Position numbers and translations under genes: made by a program
Shown here: positions 46,481 to 57,690 of the stretch, one piece after another
How positions within the stretch are numbered: position 1 is the stretch's first letter
Layout: each line of letters begins with the position of its first letter
Source of the DNA: Telopea speciosissima
Lineage: Eukaryota > Streptophyta > Magnoliopsida > Proteales > Proteaceae
DNA length: 64,000 nt
Direction of reading: 5' to 3'
Assembly: GCF_018873765.1 (NCBI RefSeq)
Contig: NC_057918.1
Coordinates: 12,532,862 to 12,596,861, forward strand
The notes under the pieces: generated by a model
The model's input: the letters and a program-made list of their open reading frames with translations, nothing else
Told to the model about the DNA's origin: nothing
Database searches by the model: none

Positions 46481-47888
46481 GATGCAGTTCCAGCCCTCTT
46501 AGTGGTGACTCCAAGTCATGTCCTTTCTTCTTCTTCTTCCTTTTCTTTTTTCTTCAGTTTCTGTCAGTTCCAGCGAGCATACTCTCTCAACCATGGCCTA
46601 CCCTTGGGTGATATCTGAACTCTCTTTTGTATTTAATTCTTATTGATCATTCCTATTACTCCTCACTTTATTCTGCAGGTTTTCTTAACTTTTCTCTGTT
46701 ATGAGGTTTCTGTTTTGTCCATTCTACGTTGTAGAACTTCAGGCTTTCATTCCTTCCAGTCTAACCATCGGATGGGCTTTAACTTTTAATATTATCTTCT
46801 TTTCCTTCCTTACTATCTCCGACCAGAACTTGGTAGGTGTTTGACCAGCAGATTGTGAGTTATGGTCTCTTCTTTGAGTTACTAATTCTCTTAGTTTCTA
46901 TTTTCTAATCATGCCTGTTTCTTTTAATCCAATTGTTGGTTTGCCTTGATATTTTTTAGACACCTATCCTACCCATTAGGACCTCCATTCAACTCAAGTT
47001 TCAGCCCGTTGGATGATTGGATTGAGAGATATAACTCTGTTCAGTTTCTGCCCAATATTGGTTCTTTGCAATTCTGGTTTTCTAATGTTGACTTTCAGCC
47101 TATCAAACCTCGTCAGATACTCTCAAACCAGAAGTCCTGTCAGAAGGAGAAAAATTATAATGCCAATGGCTATATTACTTGGGTTTAGGTATGGGGATCA
47201 GGTATTTATATGCATCAAGGAATTGGATCCACCTGAATCCCAAAACTTAGGCTACAATGACATGTATCCATAAAGGGATATGATGCAGATAAATTAGAGA
47301 AATGGGCTTATTTTAGTGGAATTAACCTCGGGTTAAGTTACATATGTGTTGGGCCTTTGGTCCAAGGGGCTTTTGTTGTAATAAACTAAATGAATGGTAG
47401 GAGGTAGGATTAAAGGATTTATTAGTTAATTAATTTAGGGACTAAGTAGTTGTTTTCTTTCAATTATGTTACCTATATTTCATATTATCTTATTATTTTA
47501 TCTGGATTAGATAAGATGTTAGAATTCTAGCTTATCTCTATCTCTAATGTCAGTATTTAACTAAAATAGGTTTCTTTTTTTATTATCAATTTTCTTTTGG
47601 ATAAGTTTCTGTAGTCAATTCTGATGCTATCCTACTTGGGTTAACTCACATTATACATGGATGTAAAGGCCATAAGCCTACCCATCGATTTGAGAAGTAA
47701 TACAATTCAGATATTTCTGAATTTTTGCTGTTGTGGGTTCAGTAGTGTGCTTGGTAGATTCTAAGTGGGGCTTAGGTGGATTCCTAGCAAATTTATCTCT
47801 GTTTCAAGCTCACAGGTCATATTTCTATCAGTTTTTCTCCCCTATGGCACCATTGTTTTTAGTTCAGATTCAGTTCTGGTCTTCTTAC
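46481..47888. other. No gene recognised
   Basis: T-rich, intron-like composition. Contiguous before the Copia insertion with the sequence starting at 57691. No convincing frames. Confidence 0.4.
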
Positions 47889-48160
47889 TGTTATAGTATC
47901 AAAACCCAAACAAATCAGCAAACAAAGAATAAAGAAGAAGAAGAAGAAGATTGCGAAAGAGAGAGGAAATGTGAGAGCCTCGGTTAGACATATTGTCTAA
48001 CCGAGACCTCCCTATTGTATATATAGATGACTGCATATGAAATTACAAGTAAGGACACGACTTAAGTAAACATATTATTGCAGTACCCTATCTTATTACA
48101 TACTACCAATTATACCCTTAAAATAATGGTAACACCTAATAACACTAATAACACTTTACA
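47889..48160 (-). repeat. 3' LTR of the Copia element
   Basis: On the plus strand it starts TGTTATAGTATCAAAACCC and ends CACTTTACA. It shares GTATATATAGA, GCATATGAAATTACAAGTAA, GGACACGACTTAAGTAAACA and AAATAATGGTAACACCTAAT with the LTR at 57455. It is 272 bp, with a GGTTAGACATATTGTCTAACC palindrome at 47984-48004. Confidence 0.88.
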
Positions 48161-48172
48161 CTCCCCCTCAAG
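48161..48172 (-). other. Polypurine tract of the Copia element
   Basis: On the minus strand TTGAGGGGGAGTG directly precedes the TG of the LTR. It is the expected primer for plus-strand DNA synthesis. Confidence 0.75.
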
Positions 48173-48924
48173 CTGGAGCATAGAGATCTCCCATGCCCAG
48201 CTTGGAACAACCATTGAGGAAGGCAGGCTTAAACAACACCTTAGTAAACATATCACCGAGCTGACTACTGGAAGGAACAAACAGAGTGGAAACCAACTTC
48301 TGCTTGACAACATTCTATACAAAATGATAATCGACTTCAATAAGTTTCATCCGTTCATGGAACACTGGATTACTTGCAATATAATAAGCAACCTGATTGT
48401 CACAATACATCTCCATGGGTTTGGTGACTGAAAAACCCAATTATTGAATGAGGGATTTCAGCCACGTCAACTCCACTGCCGTATGTGTCATAGCTCTATA
48501 CTCAGCCTCTGCAGTTGATCGAGCTATAGTAGTCAACTTCTTACTTTTCCAAGTCACAAGATTACCACCTACAATATGCAATACCCAAAAGTAGATCTGC
48601 TATCGTCTGTAGCACCAACTCAATCGGCATTAGAGTAACCTACAATATCAGTATGACCATGACGTCGGTATACAAGACCTTTCTCGGGAGCACCTTTAAG
48701 ATATCTCAAAATGTGGCAAGTAGCATCCCAATGAGCTTATTTAGGATTCTCCATAAATTGGCTAATAACGCCAACTACAAAGGAAATATCCGAACGAGTA
48801 ATAGTCAAATAAATAAGCTTCCTGACTAGCCTCCTGTACTGATATTTGTCCAAAAAATCTTTATCATCACACACCCTAAGTTTCAGATTAGGATCCATAG
48901 GGTTATCAATGGGAATTTTTATCA
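48173..48924 (-). pseudogene. Copia RNase H / end of RT, degenerate
   Basis: Minus-strand fragments include TRSDISFVVGVISQFMENPK and YRRLVRKLIYLT (end of RT). Further on, SNPVFHERMKLIEVDYHF, QLGDMFTKVLFKPAFLN and CSKLGMGDLYAPA form the RNase H domain and C-terminus of Copia pol. Stops interrupt the frame. Confidence 0.8.
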
Positions 48925-49070
48925 CCTCAAGTACAGTACACCTCAAGTGCACCAAAAAGGTACATCTGACGGTGCACCTTAAAGTGATTTTGTTTAAAAC
49001 ACTCCCCCAAGTGCATGTGCACCGTCAGATGTACCTTTTTGGTGCACTTGAGGGTGTACTGTACTTGAGG
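48925..49070. mobile_element. Near-perfect foldback MITE inside the Copia pol
   Basis: CCTCAAGTACAGTACACCTC, AAGTGCACCAAAAAGGTACA, TCTGACGGTGCAC is followed after about 40 bases by its inverse, GTGCACCGTCAGATGTACCT, TTTTGGTGCACTTGAGGGTG, TACTGTACTTGAGG. The stem is about 53 bases with almost no mismatch, so the insertion is recent. It interrupts the pol frame between GMLGCKTVD and NPMDPNLKL. Flanks TTGATAGGACC and TTGATAACCC on the minus strand may be the target duplication. Confidence 0.85.
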
Positions 49071-50260
49071 GGATAAAGGTCCTATCAACGGTCTTACAGC
49101 CCAACATACCAGTCTCACACAGAAGATCAAGACATACTTCCTGTTAAGATATGTGTCACGATTGGGGTTTTTCAGTTTGACTAATATAAATAAGGGGGCT
49201 GGTGGTAGATCATTCTTAATCTATCATATAGTTCTCACATTCTCTCTTCTCTCATCTCTCACCTCTCATTTTCTTCAGATTCTGGTTGGTAATTTAAGTT
49301 TTCGTTACACTTCCTTTGAGATAAACTGAAACCCTTCTTACAATGAACAACATAAATTCCCAAGAAGTACCTAAGCATCCTCAAGTCCTTCATCTGAAAA
49401 TCCCGATATAGATATGCCTTGACAATTTCAATGCCAGAAGAGTCATTACCAGAAACAATAATATCATCAAAATACATAACTAGAATGATGACCTTGGCCC
49501 CCTGATGACGAACAAATACAGATTGATCAGAGAAGCATTGAATAAACTCATAACCACCAAAAAATTTGCTATACTTATCAAACTGGGCACGAGGAGACTG
49601 TTTCAGCCCATAAATGGACTTGTGAAGACGGCAAACTGTGGACGCATTCTCTCCTTGAGCAACATACCTTGGAGGTTGCTCCATATATACCTCCTTGTCA
49701 TGATCACCATAAAGATATGAGTTTTTGATGTCTAGTTGAAACAGAGGCCAATCAAGATTGACAGCCAAGGAGATAAGAATACCAACAGAGTTAAGGTGAG
49801 CCATTGGGGAAAATGTCTTAAAATAGTGGACACTATATGTTTGAGTGTATCTCTTTGGCAACCTAGCGAGCTTTTAGTGCTCAACCAAATCATTTGGTAA
49901 GTACTTTACAGTGTATACCTAATGAGACCTCACAAGCTCCTTCCCTGAGGGTAAATCAATAAGAGACCATGTCTAACAATCCACCAAAGTATCCATTTCT
50001 ACATCCATATCATTCTTCCAACTAGGATTCGACAATGTTTCCTGATACTTAGTAGGCACAGACACAATAGATAAAGACGAAGCAAATCTGCGTAATAAAG
50101 GTGGAAAATGCGATACAATAACAAATTGAGAAACAAGATAAGCAACATTAGACGTTTGACAAGCAATAACAGACCCCCTTTCCATATTGTCAAAATCTCT
50201 GTTAGCAAACAATGGACAACTAAAAGTACTTTGGATATTTACTTGATGGATCAAAGGTTC
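49071..50260 (-). pseudogene. Copia reverse transcriptase (RVT_2), degenerate
   Basis: The best frame (49861-49259) reads YTQTYSVHYFKTFSPMAHLN, then ILISLAVNLDWPLFQLDIKN, EVYMEQPPRYVAQGEN, IYGLKQSPRAQFDKYSKFF, VMYFDDIIVSGNDSSGIE and DLRMLRYFLGIYV. The active-site Asp-Asp pair is intact (FDD). Upstream, SNPSWKNDMDVEMDTLVDC and TWSLIDLPSGKELVRSH are separated by stops. The 5' limit is the LINE junction near 50262. Confidence 0.88.
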
Positions 50261-50261
50261 T

Positions 50262-50870
50262 TCATCTTCAAATTTTCTGACAAAGAAGACAAGATGAGAG
50301 CCCTCGAAGGAGGTCCCAGGCCAGTGGGGAAGAAGCCCATTTTCCTCCGTCAATGGGACCGTAGTTGTCAAGGTCACGCCTTGGCGTCCAGGCGCCTTGC
50401 TCCCGCCTTGATTTCTGGTGTCGCCTTGGTCGCGTAGGCGACGCCTTGTTGGTGTCGACTTGCTTTTTTAGCCCCCTCGGCCGCCTTGATTCGCTTAGCC
50501 GCTGTAACATCTATGAATGGGACCGGTATTTGCAACTCAACAATGTTGATCTCAAAACCATTCCTCTTTGGATTGCTCTCCCAGGCGGCAAGGCTTTCCT
50601 CTTCACTTTTGATGTGAAAAAAGCCGCAGTGCCATTGGGTCAGTTCTTAGCAATCCTCTCTTCACTGATGAACGCATAAAAGATGGACGGACTCGCCTTC
50701 GCGAGGATTTGCGTCGAAGTCTCCGTGAATTGCCCTCCGTGCTCCCCCATCATTGTCACCAACGATGAGGGTTTCTCCTTCAACCAGGAGGTCTGCTATG
50801 AATGGTTACCACCACATTGCTTGATATGCAACCTATTTGGCCACAACTCCCAAGTCTTGCATCTCCAAAC
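50262..50870 (+). pseudogene. LINE ORF1 remnant (DUF4283 and CCHC knuckle)
   Basis: FKFSDKEDKMRALEGGPRPV, GKKPIFLRQWDR, then (after a nested insert) YLQLNNVDLKTIPLWIALPG is the conserved core of plant LINE ORF1. VCYEWLPPHCLICNLFGH is its zinc knuckle, with the final Cys lost. Confidence 0.8.
50352..50525. mobile_element. Nested small DNA element in LINE ORF1 with perfect 10-bp target duplication
   Basis: The 154-bp insert (50362-50515) starts TAGTTGTCAAGGTCACGCC and is flanked by AATGGGACCG at 50352-50361 and 50516-50525. Removing it restores the ORF1 frame. It is rich in CGCCTTGG/AGGCG motifs and related to the element at 55678. Confidence 0.85.
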
Positions 50871-51899
50871 CTAGCGTCTCCTGCGATGCAACCGATGTCC
50901 TCTCGACCCCTCCAACACCATTCGCCTCAACCATCCCCTTTGGAGTCCATCATCTACCTCCCTCCCCCCATACAACACTGTCGGCCTTCCTACCATCGGA
51001 TTTCGCAGCCCCAACGTGGTTGGAGAAGAACCAGAGCTCGTAAAAGGCGTGAAAAACCTGCCTCGGGTTCCTCTTAGTAGAGCCATCAATGATTGCAACT
51101 GTCCTACGGTCCCTCTGGTTGAGACCATTGGTCCGAACTGATTCTCAACTTTAGATACCCTCGTTGCTTGCGAAGATGTCACCCACTGCTCTATCCTTCT
51201 TGCAGAGTCCTTGTTTGCTTATGCAATTTCCATCGAGCCTTCTGGTTGGTCGAAGAGTCAGGTCACTCTCCCCCAGGTACCATTCTACCTCTTCAGTTCC
51301 ATCATCCACCAACCCCCTTCCTCCCTTGGCTCCTCCGTCTTCGATCCCTTTGCAACAGGAAAGACCCCCCACAAAGCTTATTCCCTTTTCTCCTTCTACT
51401 CTCCCCCTTTTACCTCTGTCACCTGCAAGTATGGGGCCCACTTTCCTCCCCCACCCTTTCGGTCCACCTAAACGCTCGTGCCCCTTTGGTTAACCATCCC
51501 CTTCTTAACCCCACCCCGACCCTCTCCTTGCCAGTTTGACCCATTATTTCTACAATGCTTGATGTCCTCTCAGTTTGGGTTAGTGATCAACCCAACCTAG
51601 TTTGCCTTTCCATCGCCCGTTCTTCTCCGCCCGAATTGTCAAGCCCTTCGTCCTTCCACTCTACTTCCCTGGTGCAGCCCCCCTCTCTCCCACCTTTCCA
51701 TCGCCCCTTCTTTCCCTTTCGCTGAGGTTTCTAATCCCTTGGTCCCTTCAGTCAGGCCTTCTCTCCCCTTATGTGAATATCAACACAGGCATAAGAGCCA
51801 AACTCCATCCTCCAGCTCTGCCGCTCCCCATCCAAGTGTTCCTCGGCTCTTACACCACCCCTCCCCCTTACCCAATGATGCAAGGGCTCATTTGGAGTG

Positions 51900-52560
51900 T
51901 CTGCAGCCTAAATACCTTGGCTAGCACGCTGAAGTCCGAAATCAGATTAAATCGCATCATGCAGTTTTTTGTTGTTTTCTGGAAACTAGAGTCCAAGACC
52001 AGAATGCTGAGCGAATTGCTTCCATCATTGCCCCCTCATGGTCCTTTCACTCCAATTACTCATAATCCTTTCGGTCACATTTGGGTTATGTGAGACCCCA
52101 CAAAAATCCATATTTCTGTTACCTCTTCCTTCCCCCAGTTCATCCATCTCAAATTATCTGACCCCCATGGTGCTAACATCTTTTACTTCACTGCAATATA
52201 TGCCCTCAACCATTCCTCTGAGAGAGCTTCCTTGTGGGAAGACCTTATCTTATCTCCCACAGGTTGGATCCTCCTCCTTGGGGGTGGGTGGGAACTTCAA
52301 CTTTGTGAGATTTGGCCATGAAAAGCAGGGAGGTGTTGGCATTGATTCTGCCTCAGTGGAAGCCTTTAATGACTATTGATATCATTGGGGTGAATGATCT
52401 AAGATGGTCTGGTCCAAAATCCACTTGGCACAATAGAAGGAGCGGCTACACTAGAATAGCCTGCAAACTCAACAGAATCATGATTAATGAAGCCTGGCTC
52501 TCAGCCTTCCCTCTTCCCATGCCATTGTCAACTACCCCTCTATCTCGGACTTGAGGTCTT
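51900..52560 (+). pseudogene. LINE endonuclease remnant
   Basis: GVGGNFNFVRFGHEKQGG corresponds to the (V)GGDFN motif of the L1 endonuclease with Asp changed to Asn. IDIIGVNDLRWSGPKSTWHN and RIACKLNRIMINEAWLSAFP follow the expected order (the final S..D.....R...N..W...FP region). The preceding 1 kb (50870-51900) is a proline-rich, repeat-like linker in which open frames occur on both strands. Confidence 0.7.
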
Positions 52561-53177
52561 TTCATCCAGATTTCCTTCCCACTGTTATTGAAGCTTGGAA
52601 CAAACCATCCATGCCCACTCCTCTCCCCATATTGCCTTCACCAAAAAACTTTGGAATGTCAAAGACTCCCTTAAAAATTGGAACCTCTCATCCTTTGGAA
52701 ATATATCCTCCTTGGTCTCCATTTGGCGGGAAAAATTTGCTTCCATTTAGCAAAGGCTTCATTCCGACAGCCACTGCTCCTCCCTGGCTGAAGAGGAAAA
52801 AGCAACCTCTCTTCAGCTAATCTACATTGTTTCCCAAGAAGAAAGCTTTCTTAGGCAAACATCCAAGATCAAATGGTTGGAACAAGGAGATTCCAACTAT
52901 GCTTACTTCCACAGGTCCTTCAAAATTCGTTCCAATGCTAATTCCACCCCCATGCTTATTGCTATTGACGCTTCTCCCCTTCACTGTGTTAATGCTATTA
53001 AATTCGAGGCAGTTTCCTTTTTCACTAAGATCTTCTATCCTCCCCCCCTCTCCCTCCTGTCCCCTTCCCTGAGGGGCTCCTCAACAAATTCATCCCCAAC
53101 CATTTCATTGATTCTTTGCAAGCAATTCCATCTGTTGATGAGATCCTCGCAGCGGTCCTTTCCCACAAAGCTAATAA

Positions 53178-53839
53178 AGCTCCTGGTAAGGGTGTCAATT
53201 TTGGACCAGAACCGACCCACCCAATAACTTATTGGTCCGATTCCGGATCTACCAATTAGGAACTGTTGGAACCGGAAGTCCGGAACAAATTCACATTCTA
53301 ACTCTATATATTGTATAATTCTTAAGACTTAAAGGTCGTGAGAGCTAAGGTAACCCTTTATTTTTAAGTCTTTCATTTTGATTGGTACCACTTGTCTCAT
53401 ATACTATTTTTACCAAAGATTTGGTTGTTAATTTAAACGTTCATTTGGGAATGTCAACTTAAGAACATAATTATAAATTATCCTTACTTAAGAGGGTGGT
53501 GGTGTTGATATTTATTATTGAATACAAAACAAGAGGTAATATGGACTAGTTTCGTGATTTGAGAAAATAAAAATGATAGTGGGTTGCATATGAGCATATC
53601 TCATTTGAATGAAATTAGTATCTTATTATAATATTCTGGAATATATGTAGCATGTGTTAGGGTATTAATTTTTTGTGGACTGCTTGGAACCGTTTAGGAA
53701 CTGGAACCGACACACCCAATTGTTAATGTTCATGGATCTCAGGTTTGGAACCGATTAGCTTATTGGTTCGGTTCTGGTCCTGAACCCTTAGGGCCGGAAC
53801 GTTAAGGAACCGGACCAATTGACACCCCTAGCTCCTGGT
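53178..53839. mobile_element. Nested MITE (AGGGGTGTCAATT termini) in LINE ORF2 with 10-bp target duplication
   Basis: The 642-bp insert (53188-53829) starts AAGGGTGTCAATTTTGGACC and ends GGACCAATTGACACCCCT. AGCTCCTGGT flanks it at 53178-53187 and 53830-53839. Removing it rejoins the LINE reading NKAPG with LDGFSMGFF. It is of the same terminal class as 5273-5846. Confidence 0.9.
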
Positions 53840-54740
53840 CTCGATGGCTTCAGTATGGGATTCTTTTCCTTATGTTGGGACATCATTAAAATTTATCTAT
53901 CAAAGCCCTCAAAAGCTTCTTCTTCAATCCCAATCAGATCAACGGAATTAACCATTCTTTCACCTCATACCTAAAAAAGAAACTTCTCTCATGTTAGACT
54001 TCAGGCCCATGCCAAAATTCTTGCTAACTGGATTCAGTTGGTTATTGACTCCCTTGTCAGCCCCCTAACCAATCTGCCTTCATTTCTGGTAGAAGCATAT
54101 CTGACAATATTCTTCTTTGCCATGAAATTGTTCGAGGATTTGACAAAAAATCCCAGTATCTATCTGCCCTCATGAAAATTGACATTCATAAAGCTTTCGA
54201 CTCCCTCAGATGGGATTTCATTTCCAAGGTTATGCTCTGGATGTCCTTTCCTCTTTTTTTTGTCAATTGGGTATACTCTTTTATCTCCTCCCCTTGTTTG
54301 GCCCTAGTCAATGGGAGCCCTGCCGGCTGCTTCTCCTCTTCTATGGGTATTCGCCAACGTTGTCCTTTATCTCCGTTCATCTTCTCTTTGGCTCTTGAAG
54401 TTCTCTTTAGGAGTATCCAATCCAACACGGATCTCCACCTCATCTTCCCATTCCCTAATGCAAGTCCCTTAGGCTCACCCACCTTGCTTTTGCTGATGTT
54501 CTTATGATTTTCTCAAAAGCTGATCTTGGTTCCATTGAGACCATCATGTCCTATTTGAACCGGTTTGAGGGATTGTCGGGCTTTCGAATCAACCTCCTTA
54601 AATCTCATCTTTTCCTTGTAGGGGTTTCTGATGCAGAAAAGATCTCCCTCCTTCAGATGATGGGATTCTCCATAGGGAGCCTTTCAATCAAGTACCTAGG
54701 GCTTCTGTTGAATCCTACCAGGTTGTTAGCTCATTAGTGC
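53840..54740 (+). pseudogene. LINE reverse transcriptase remnant
   Basis: In order: LDGFSMGFF, then QSAFISGRSISDNILLCHEI-like sequence, MKIDIHKAFDSLRWDFI, VNGSPAGCFSSSMGIRQRCP, LSPFIFSLALEVLFRSI, LAFADVLMIFSK and a tail FRINLLKSHLFLVGV. The active-site motif reads FADV rather than FADD, so a catalytic Asp is lost. Frameshifts occur near 54070 and 54490. Confidence 0.85.
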
Positions 54741-54746
54741 ACTCCC

Positions 54747-55060
54747 GTGCTTGATCTTATCTGTAAGAGACTCCAAATTTTGAAGGTCAAGCTTCTTTCT
54801 TATGCGGGGAGATTGGAGCTGATCCAATCATTCCTCCAATCTTCATATTTGTACCAATCAGGTGTTTTTGGGCTGCCTCAATCCACTATCAAGGCAATGG
54901 AGTCCCTTATGTGTGCCTTTCTCTGGAAGGGAGCAGAAACCTCCAGATTCCTCCACCCAATGAGTTGGGCTGCTGTATGCCTCCCCAAAGAGGAGGGAGG
55001 CCTTGGTTTGAGAAGGATAAATGAAGTCAACTCAGCAGGTATCCTCAAGTTGATATGAAA
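54747..55060 (+). pseudogene. LINE ORF2 post-RT region
   Basis: KLLSYAGRLELIQSFLQSSY, then AFLWKGAETSRFLHPMSWAA, CLPKEEGGLGLRRINEVN is the conserved region downstream of the L1 RT in plants. A stop follows near 55056. Confidence 0.8.
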
Positions 55061-55529
55061 AATTGTGGCTAGAAAAGACAGTATTTGGGTAGACTGGATA
55101 TATTCGGCCTTCTCTAGATGGAGTCTCTTTAGACAATGTCTACTTCCTCCGATGCAAAATCTTGAAGCTTAGGTCCATTGCTATTGGAGCCATCCGCTCC
55201 AAGATGGAGGATGATGTCTCTACATCCCTCTGGCTTGATAATTGGCATCTATGGGGCGTCCTTTCATCTACCGTGGGTGCTAGAGAGATCTTTTCTACGG
55301 GCATTGATAGACAGGCTACAATGGCCTCTATTATCCTTTATGGTGTTTGGGCTCCTCCAACCACCTCCTCTCTGACATTAGCTAACATTTGGAAGTCCTG
55401 ACCTCCCCTCCATCCGGGTTCCGTAGGTAAAGGAGATTCAGTGATTTGGCTCCCCACCTCCAATGGCATTTCCAGCTCTTCCTCCGTTTGGGACTTCGTT
55501 CGTTCCCGTGGTCCGTTATCTCCATAGGT

Positions 55530-56080
55530 AAGATTGTTTGGTTCAAAGGTCGCATCCCCCACCACAGCTTCACTGTCTGGAGGGCCCTCTCCAATTGCCT
55601 TCCCACCCAATCCTTACTCCTTGTTCGGCAGATTCTGGTCTCCCCCGCATGTTGCTTATGTTGGAATGGTATTAAACATAGTTGTCAAGGCGTCGCCTAG
55701 GCGTCAAGCGACGGCTTGGCGTCCAGGCGTCTTTCTTTCGCCTTGTTTTCTGGTGTTGCCTAGGCGACGCCTTGTCGGCTTGTTGATGTCGCCTTGGTTT
55801 GTTACCCCCTCAATAACCTTTGTTCGTCTAGGCGCCTTGACAACTATGGTACGAAGATGTTGAGCACCTCTTTTTTGGCTGCCCCTCCTCATCAACTGTT
55901 TGGAAAGGTGTTTTGAAGAAATGTTGACCAAGAAATTGAAGCATCCTCTCTCTTCCAAGAGAATGGATTTGGATTGACAAGACCTTTGCCGGGGAATTCT
56001 ATTTGTGATACAGTTGGCAAGCTTGCCTTTGGGGCCACTATCAATCATATTTGGATGGAGCGTAATCTCCGCAGATGGAC
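55530..56080 (+). pseudogene. LINE zf-RVT domain remnant, split by a small element
   Basis: VWFKGRIPHHSFTVWRALSN, CLPTQSLLL, CCLCWNGI, then after the insert EDVEHLFFGCPSSSTVWKG is the zinc-binding reverse-transcriptase tail (zf-RVT). Confidence 0.8.
55678..55847. mobile_element. Nested foldback element (ATAGTTGTCAAGGCG termini)
   Basis: It begins ATAGTTGTCAAGGCGTCGCC and ends TAGGCGCCTTGACAACTAT, perfect for 15 bases as an inverted repeat. The interior is full of AGGCGTC and CGCCTTG units. It interrupts the LINE zf-RVT domain. Flanks GGTATTAAAC and GGTACGAAGA are a possible decayed duplication. Confidence 0.85.
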
Positions 56081-56357
56081 CTCCAACTCTCGATCATTAA
56101 AAGATTTGGAAGGCCATCTCCTTTGATGTTAGCTCCGAAATTTCTCTTCTACCCCCCAAGCTTGTATCAGACTCCCCAAGGAACAGGCTTATTGTTGTCT
56201 CCTTGGGATTACCTTTTGTCTATCTTACAGCCAGCTGTCCCTCCTCTTTGATGGCTTGCTGCTGTATTGTTTTTCTTTTGCTCCGCTGTATCTAGCTTCT
56301 TTGGGGCTCTTGTTCTCTTCTCTCTTTTATTGAATTATTTATTCACCCAAAAAAAAA

Positions 56358-56580
56358 GTACAGCGTCACTCCAATAAAACTTGGGAACATGCATATGAAA
56401 CATAAGGGATCGAACAACTTCTAGCAAGTGCCGGTTTTTCCTCTCATCCATCACCATTCTGTTGAGGAGTATATGTACAAATAGTTTGATGGATCATGTC
56501 ATGATCAAAACAAAATTCTGATATCGCTCGTTGAGTATACTCTCGAGCATTATCAGAGCGGAACTTTAATGGACACACCA
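56358..56580 (-). pseudogene. Copia integrase remnant
   Basis: Minus-strand frames give a run like IHQTICTYTPQQNGDG, then REKPALARSC and PKFYWSDA (in varied frames). This is the characteristic end of the Copia integrase core (TPQQNG...E, HPPKFYWSDA). The sequence then runs into the LINE poly(A). Confidence 0.7.
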
Positions 56581-57442
56581 AAATGAGTCTTTATTTCATT
56601 ATAAAATTGCTTAAAAACAGATAAAAATAACAGATGCAGCCCCTAGAGAAATCCAACAATAAAGAAATCGATAAGACTAGGAAAAGTAACCTCTGGCCAG
56701 CAATGAATACTTCACAAAAACCTCAGTGTAAACATTGTTGGATTAGTCTTCAAATCTGATAATATATAACAGCAGACTTGGGGATGTAAACCCCAGGGTA
56801 TCACCCTTATTTGATGAAGTTCCAATGACCAGCGATATAAAAACAATGTAATTCTGAAACTAAAGCCCAGAATTTGGGTGGTTTTAAATTAAATCCAATC
56901 TGAGAGGCAGATGGCCTCCAAACCAAGGTCGAAAGACCTTCCAAAGTGGGGAATAACACTCTAGATCCCCAACTGAGTCTGATGGTCAGATTCAGGTTAA
57001 TTGCAGAATGAGATTTTGAAAAAAGAATACCAAAACAGGGTACTGCCAGCAATATATTGATGTACTTCTTTGATAGATAAAGGGGCTCTGATCAGCCTCA
57101 ATTAGGATCGAGTGTGCTTACCTGAAGGCCAATAAGTCCCTAAAACTTCAGATTAAACTGATGGATAGATGCATACCAATTGGTAGATATCGATTCAGCC
57201 CAAACAAATCCAGAAAACAGAGTACAGTACCGCCTGCAGTTATTTTGATATGACTTTATTCTTGAAACCAGACGAACCCATGGAAGCACTGTTTTAGTTA
57301 ATATGTAGGAGGGAAACCCTAGTTTATTTCCATATTATCAAACTAGGGTTACAAAAAGATATGGCAGCAGAGGTTGCTGCGAACCACAAAGGAAAATTCC
57401 TTGGTAGACAATCAAAACAGTTACTGAAGAAGGATTAATTAG
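56581..57442 (-). other. Copia leader and unassigned internal sequence
   Basis: The last 100 bases before the PBS (AGGTTGCTGCGAACCACAAA...) resemble the leader of the other Copia element at 28200. The rest does not look like gag or protease, so these domains were deleted or replaced. Confidence 0.45.
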
Positions 57443-57454
57443 GCTCTGATACCA
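57443..57454 (-). other. Primer-binding site of the Copia element
   Basis: TGGTATCAGAGC on the minus strand is complementary to the 3' part of initiator methionine tRNA, directly after the 5' LTR. Confidence 0.88.
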
Positions 57455-57690
57455 TGTAATAGTATCAAACCCTAACAAATCAGCAAACAAAGAAGAAAGA
57501 AGGATGAGTTAGAGGTTAGACAATATGTCTATTGTCTAACTAATACCTCCCCATTGTATATATAGACTATTGCATATGAAATTGCAAGTAAGGACACGAC
57601 TTAAGTAAACAAATTACAGCAGTACCCTATCTTATTACTTACTACCAATTATACTCTTAAAATAATGGTAACACCTAATAACACTTAACA
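57455..57690 (-). repeat. 5' LTR of the Copia element
   Basis: On the plus strand it starts TGTAATAGTATCAAACCC and ends CACTTAACA. It is 236 bp against 272 bp for its partner, with many substitutions and small gaps, so the insertion is old. Confidence 0.88.

Larger units (their letters stand above)
50262..56357 (+). mobile_element. L1-type LINE inserted in the Copia element
   Basis: On the plus strand, opposite to its host element, it carries an ORF1 remnant (DUF4283-like, zinc knuckle), an endonuclease remnant, a reverse transcriptase, a zf-RVT domain and a terminal TTATTGAATTATTTATTCAC followed by poly(A) at 56349-56357. Its 5' end is truncated in ORF1 (approximate, within 20 bases). I found no target duplication: the two Copia edges are not adjacent in a normal Copia pol. 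The copy is full of stops and frameshifts and carries three nested small elements. Confidence 0.85.

Noticed and set aside
48737-50377. Active Copia polymerase
   Set aside because: Although the RT active-site Asp pair is present, multiple stops, frameshifts, a nested hairpin and the LINE insertion make it inactive.
50870-51900. Several overlapping proline-rich frames on both strands
   Set aside because: They lie in the compositionally biased linker of the LINE between ORF1 and the endonuclease; none has family similarity and they contradict each other.
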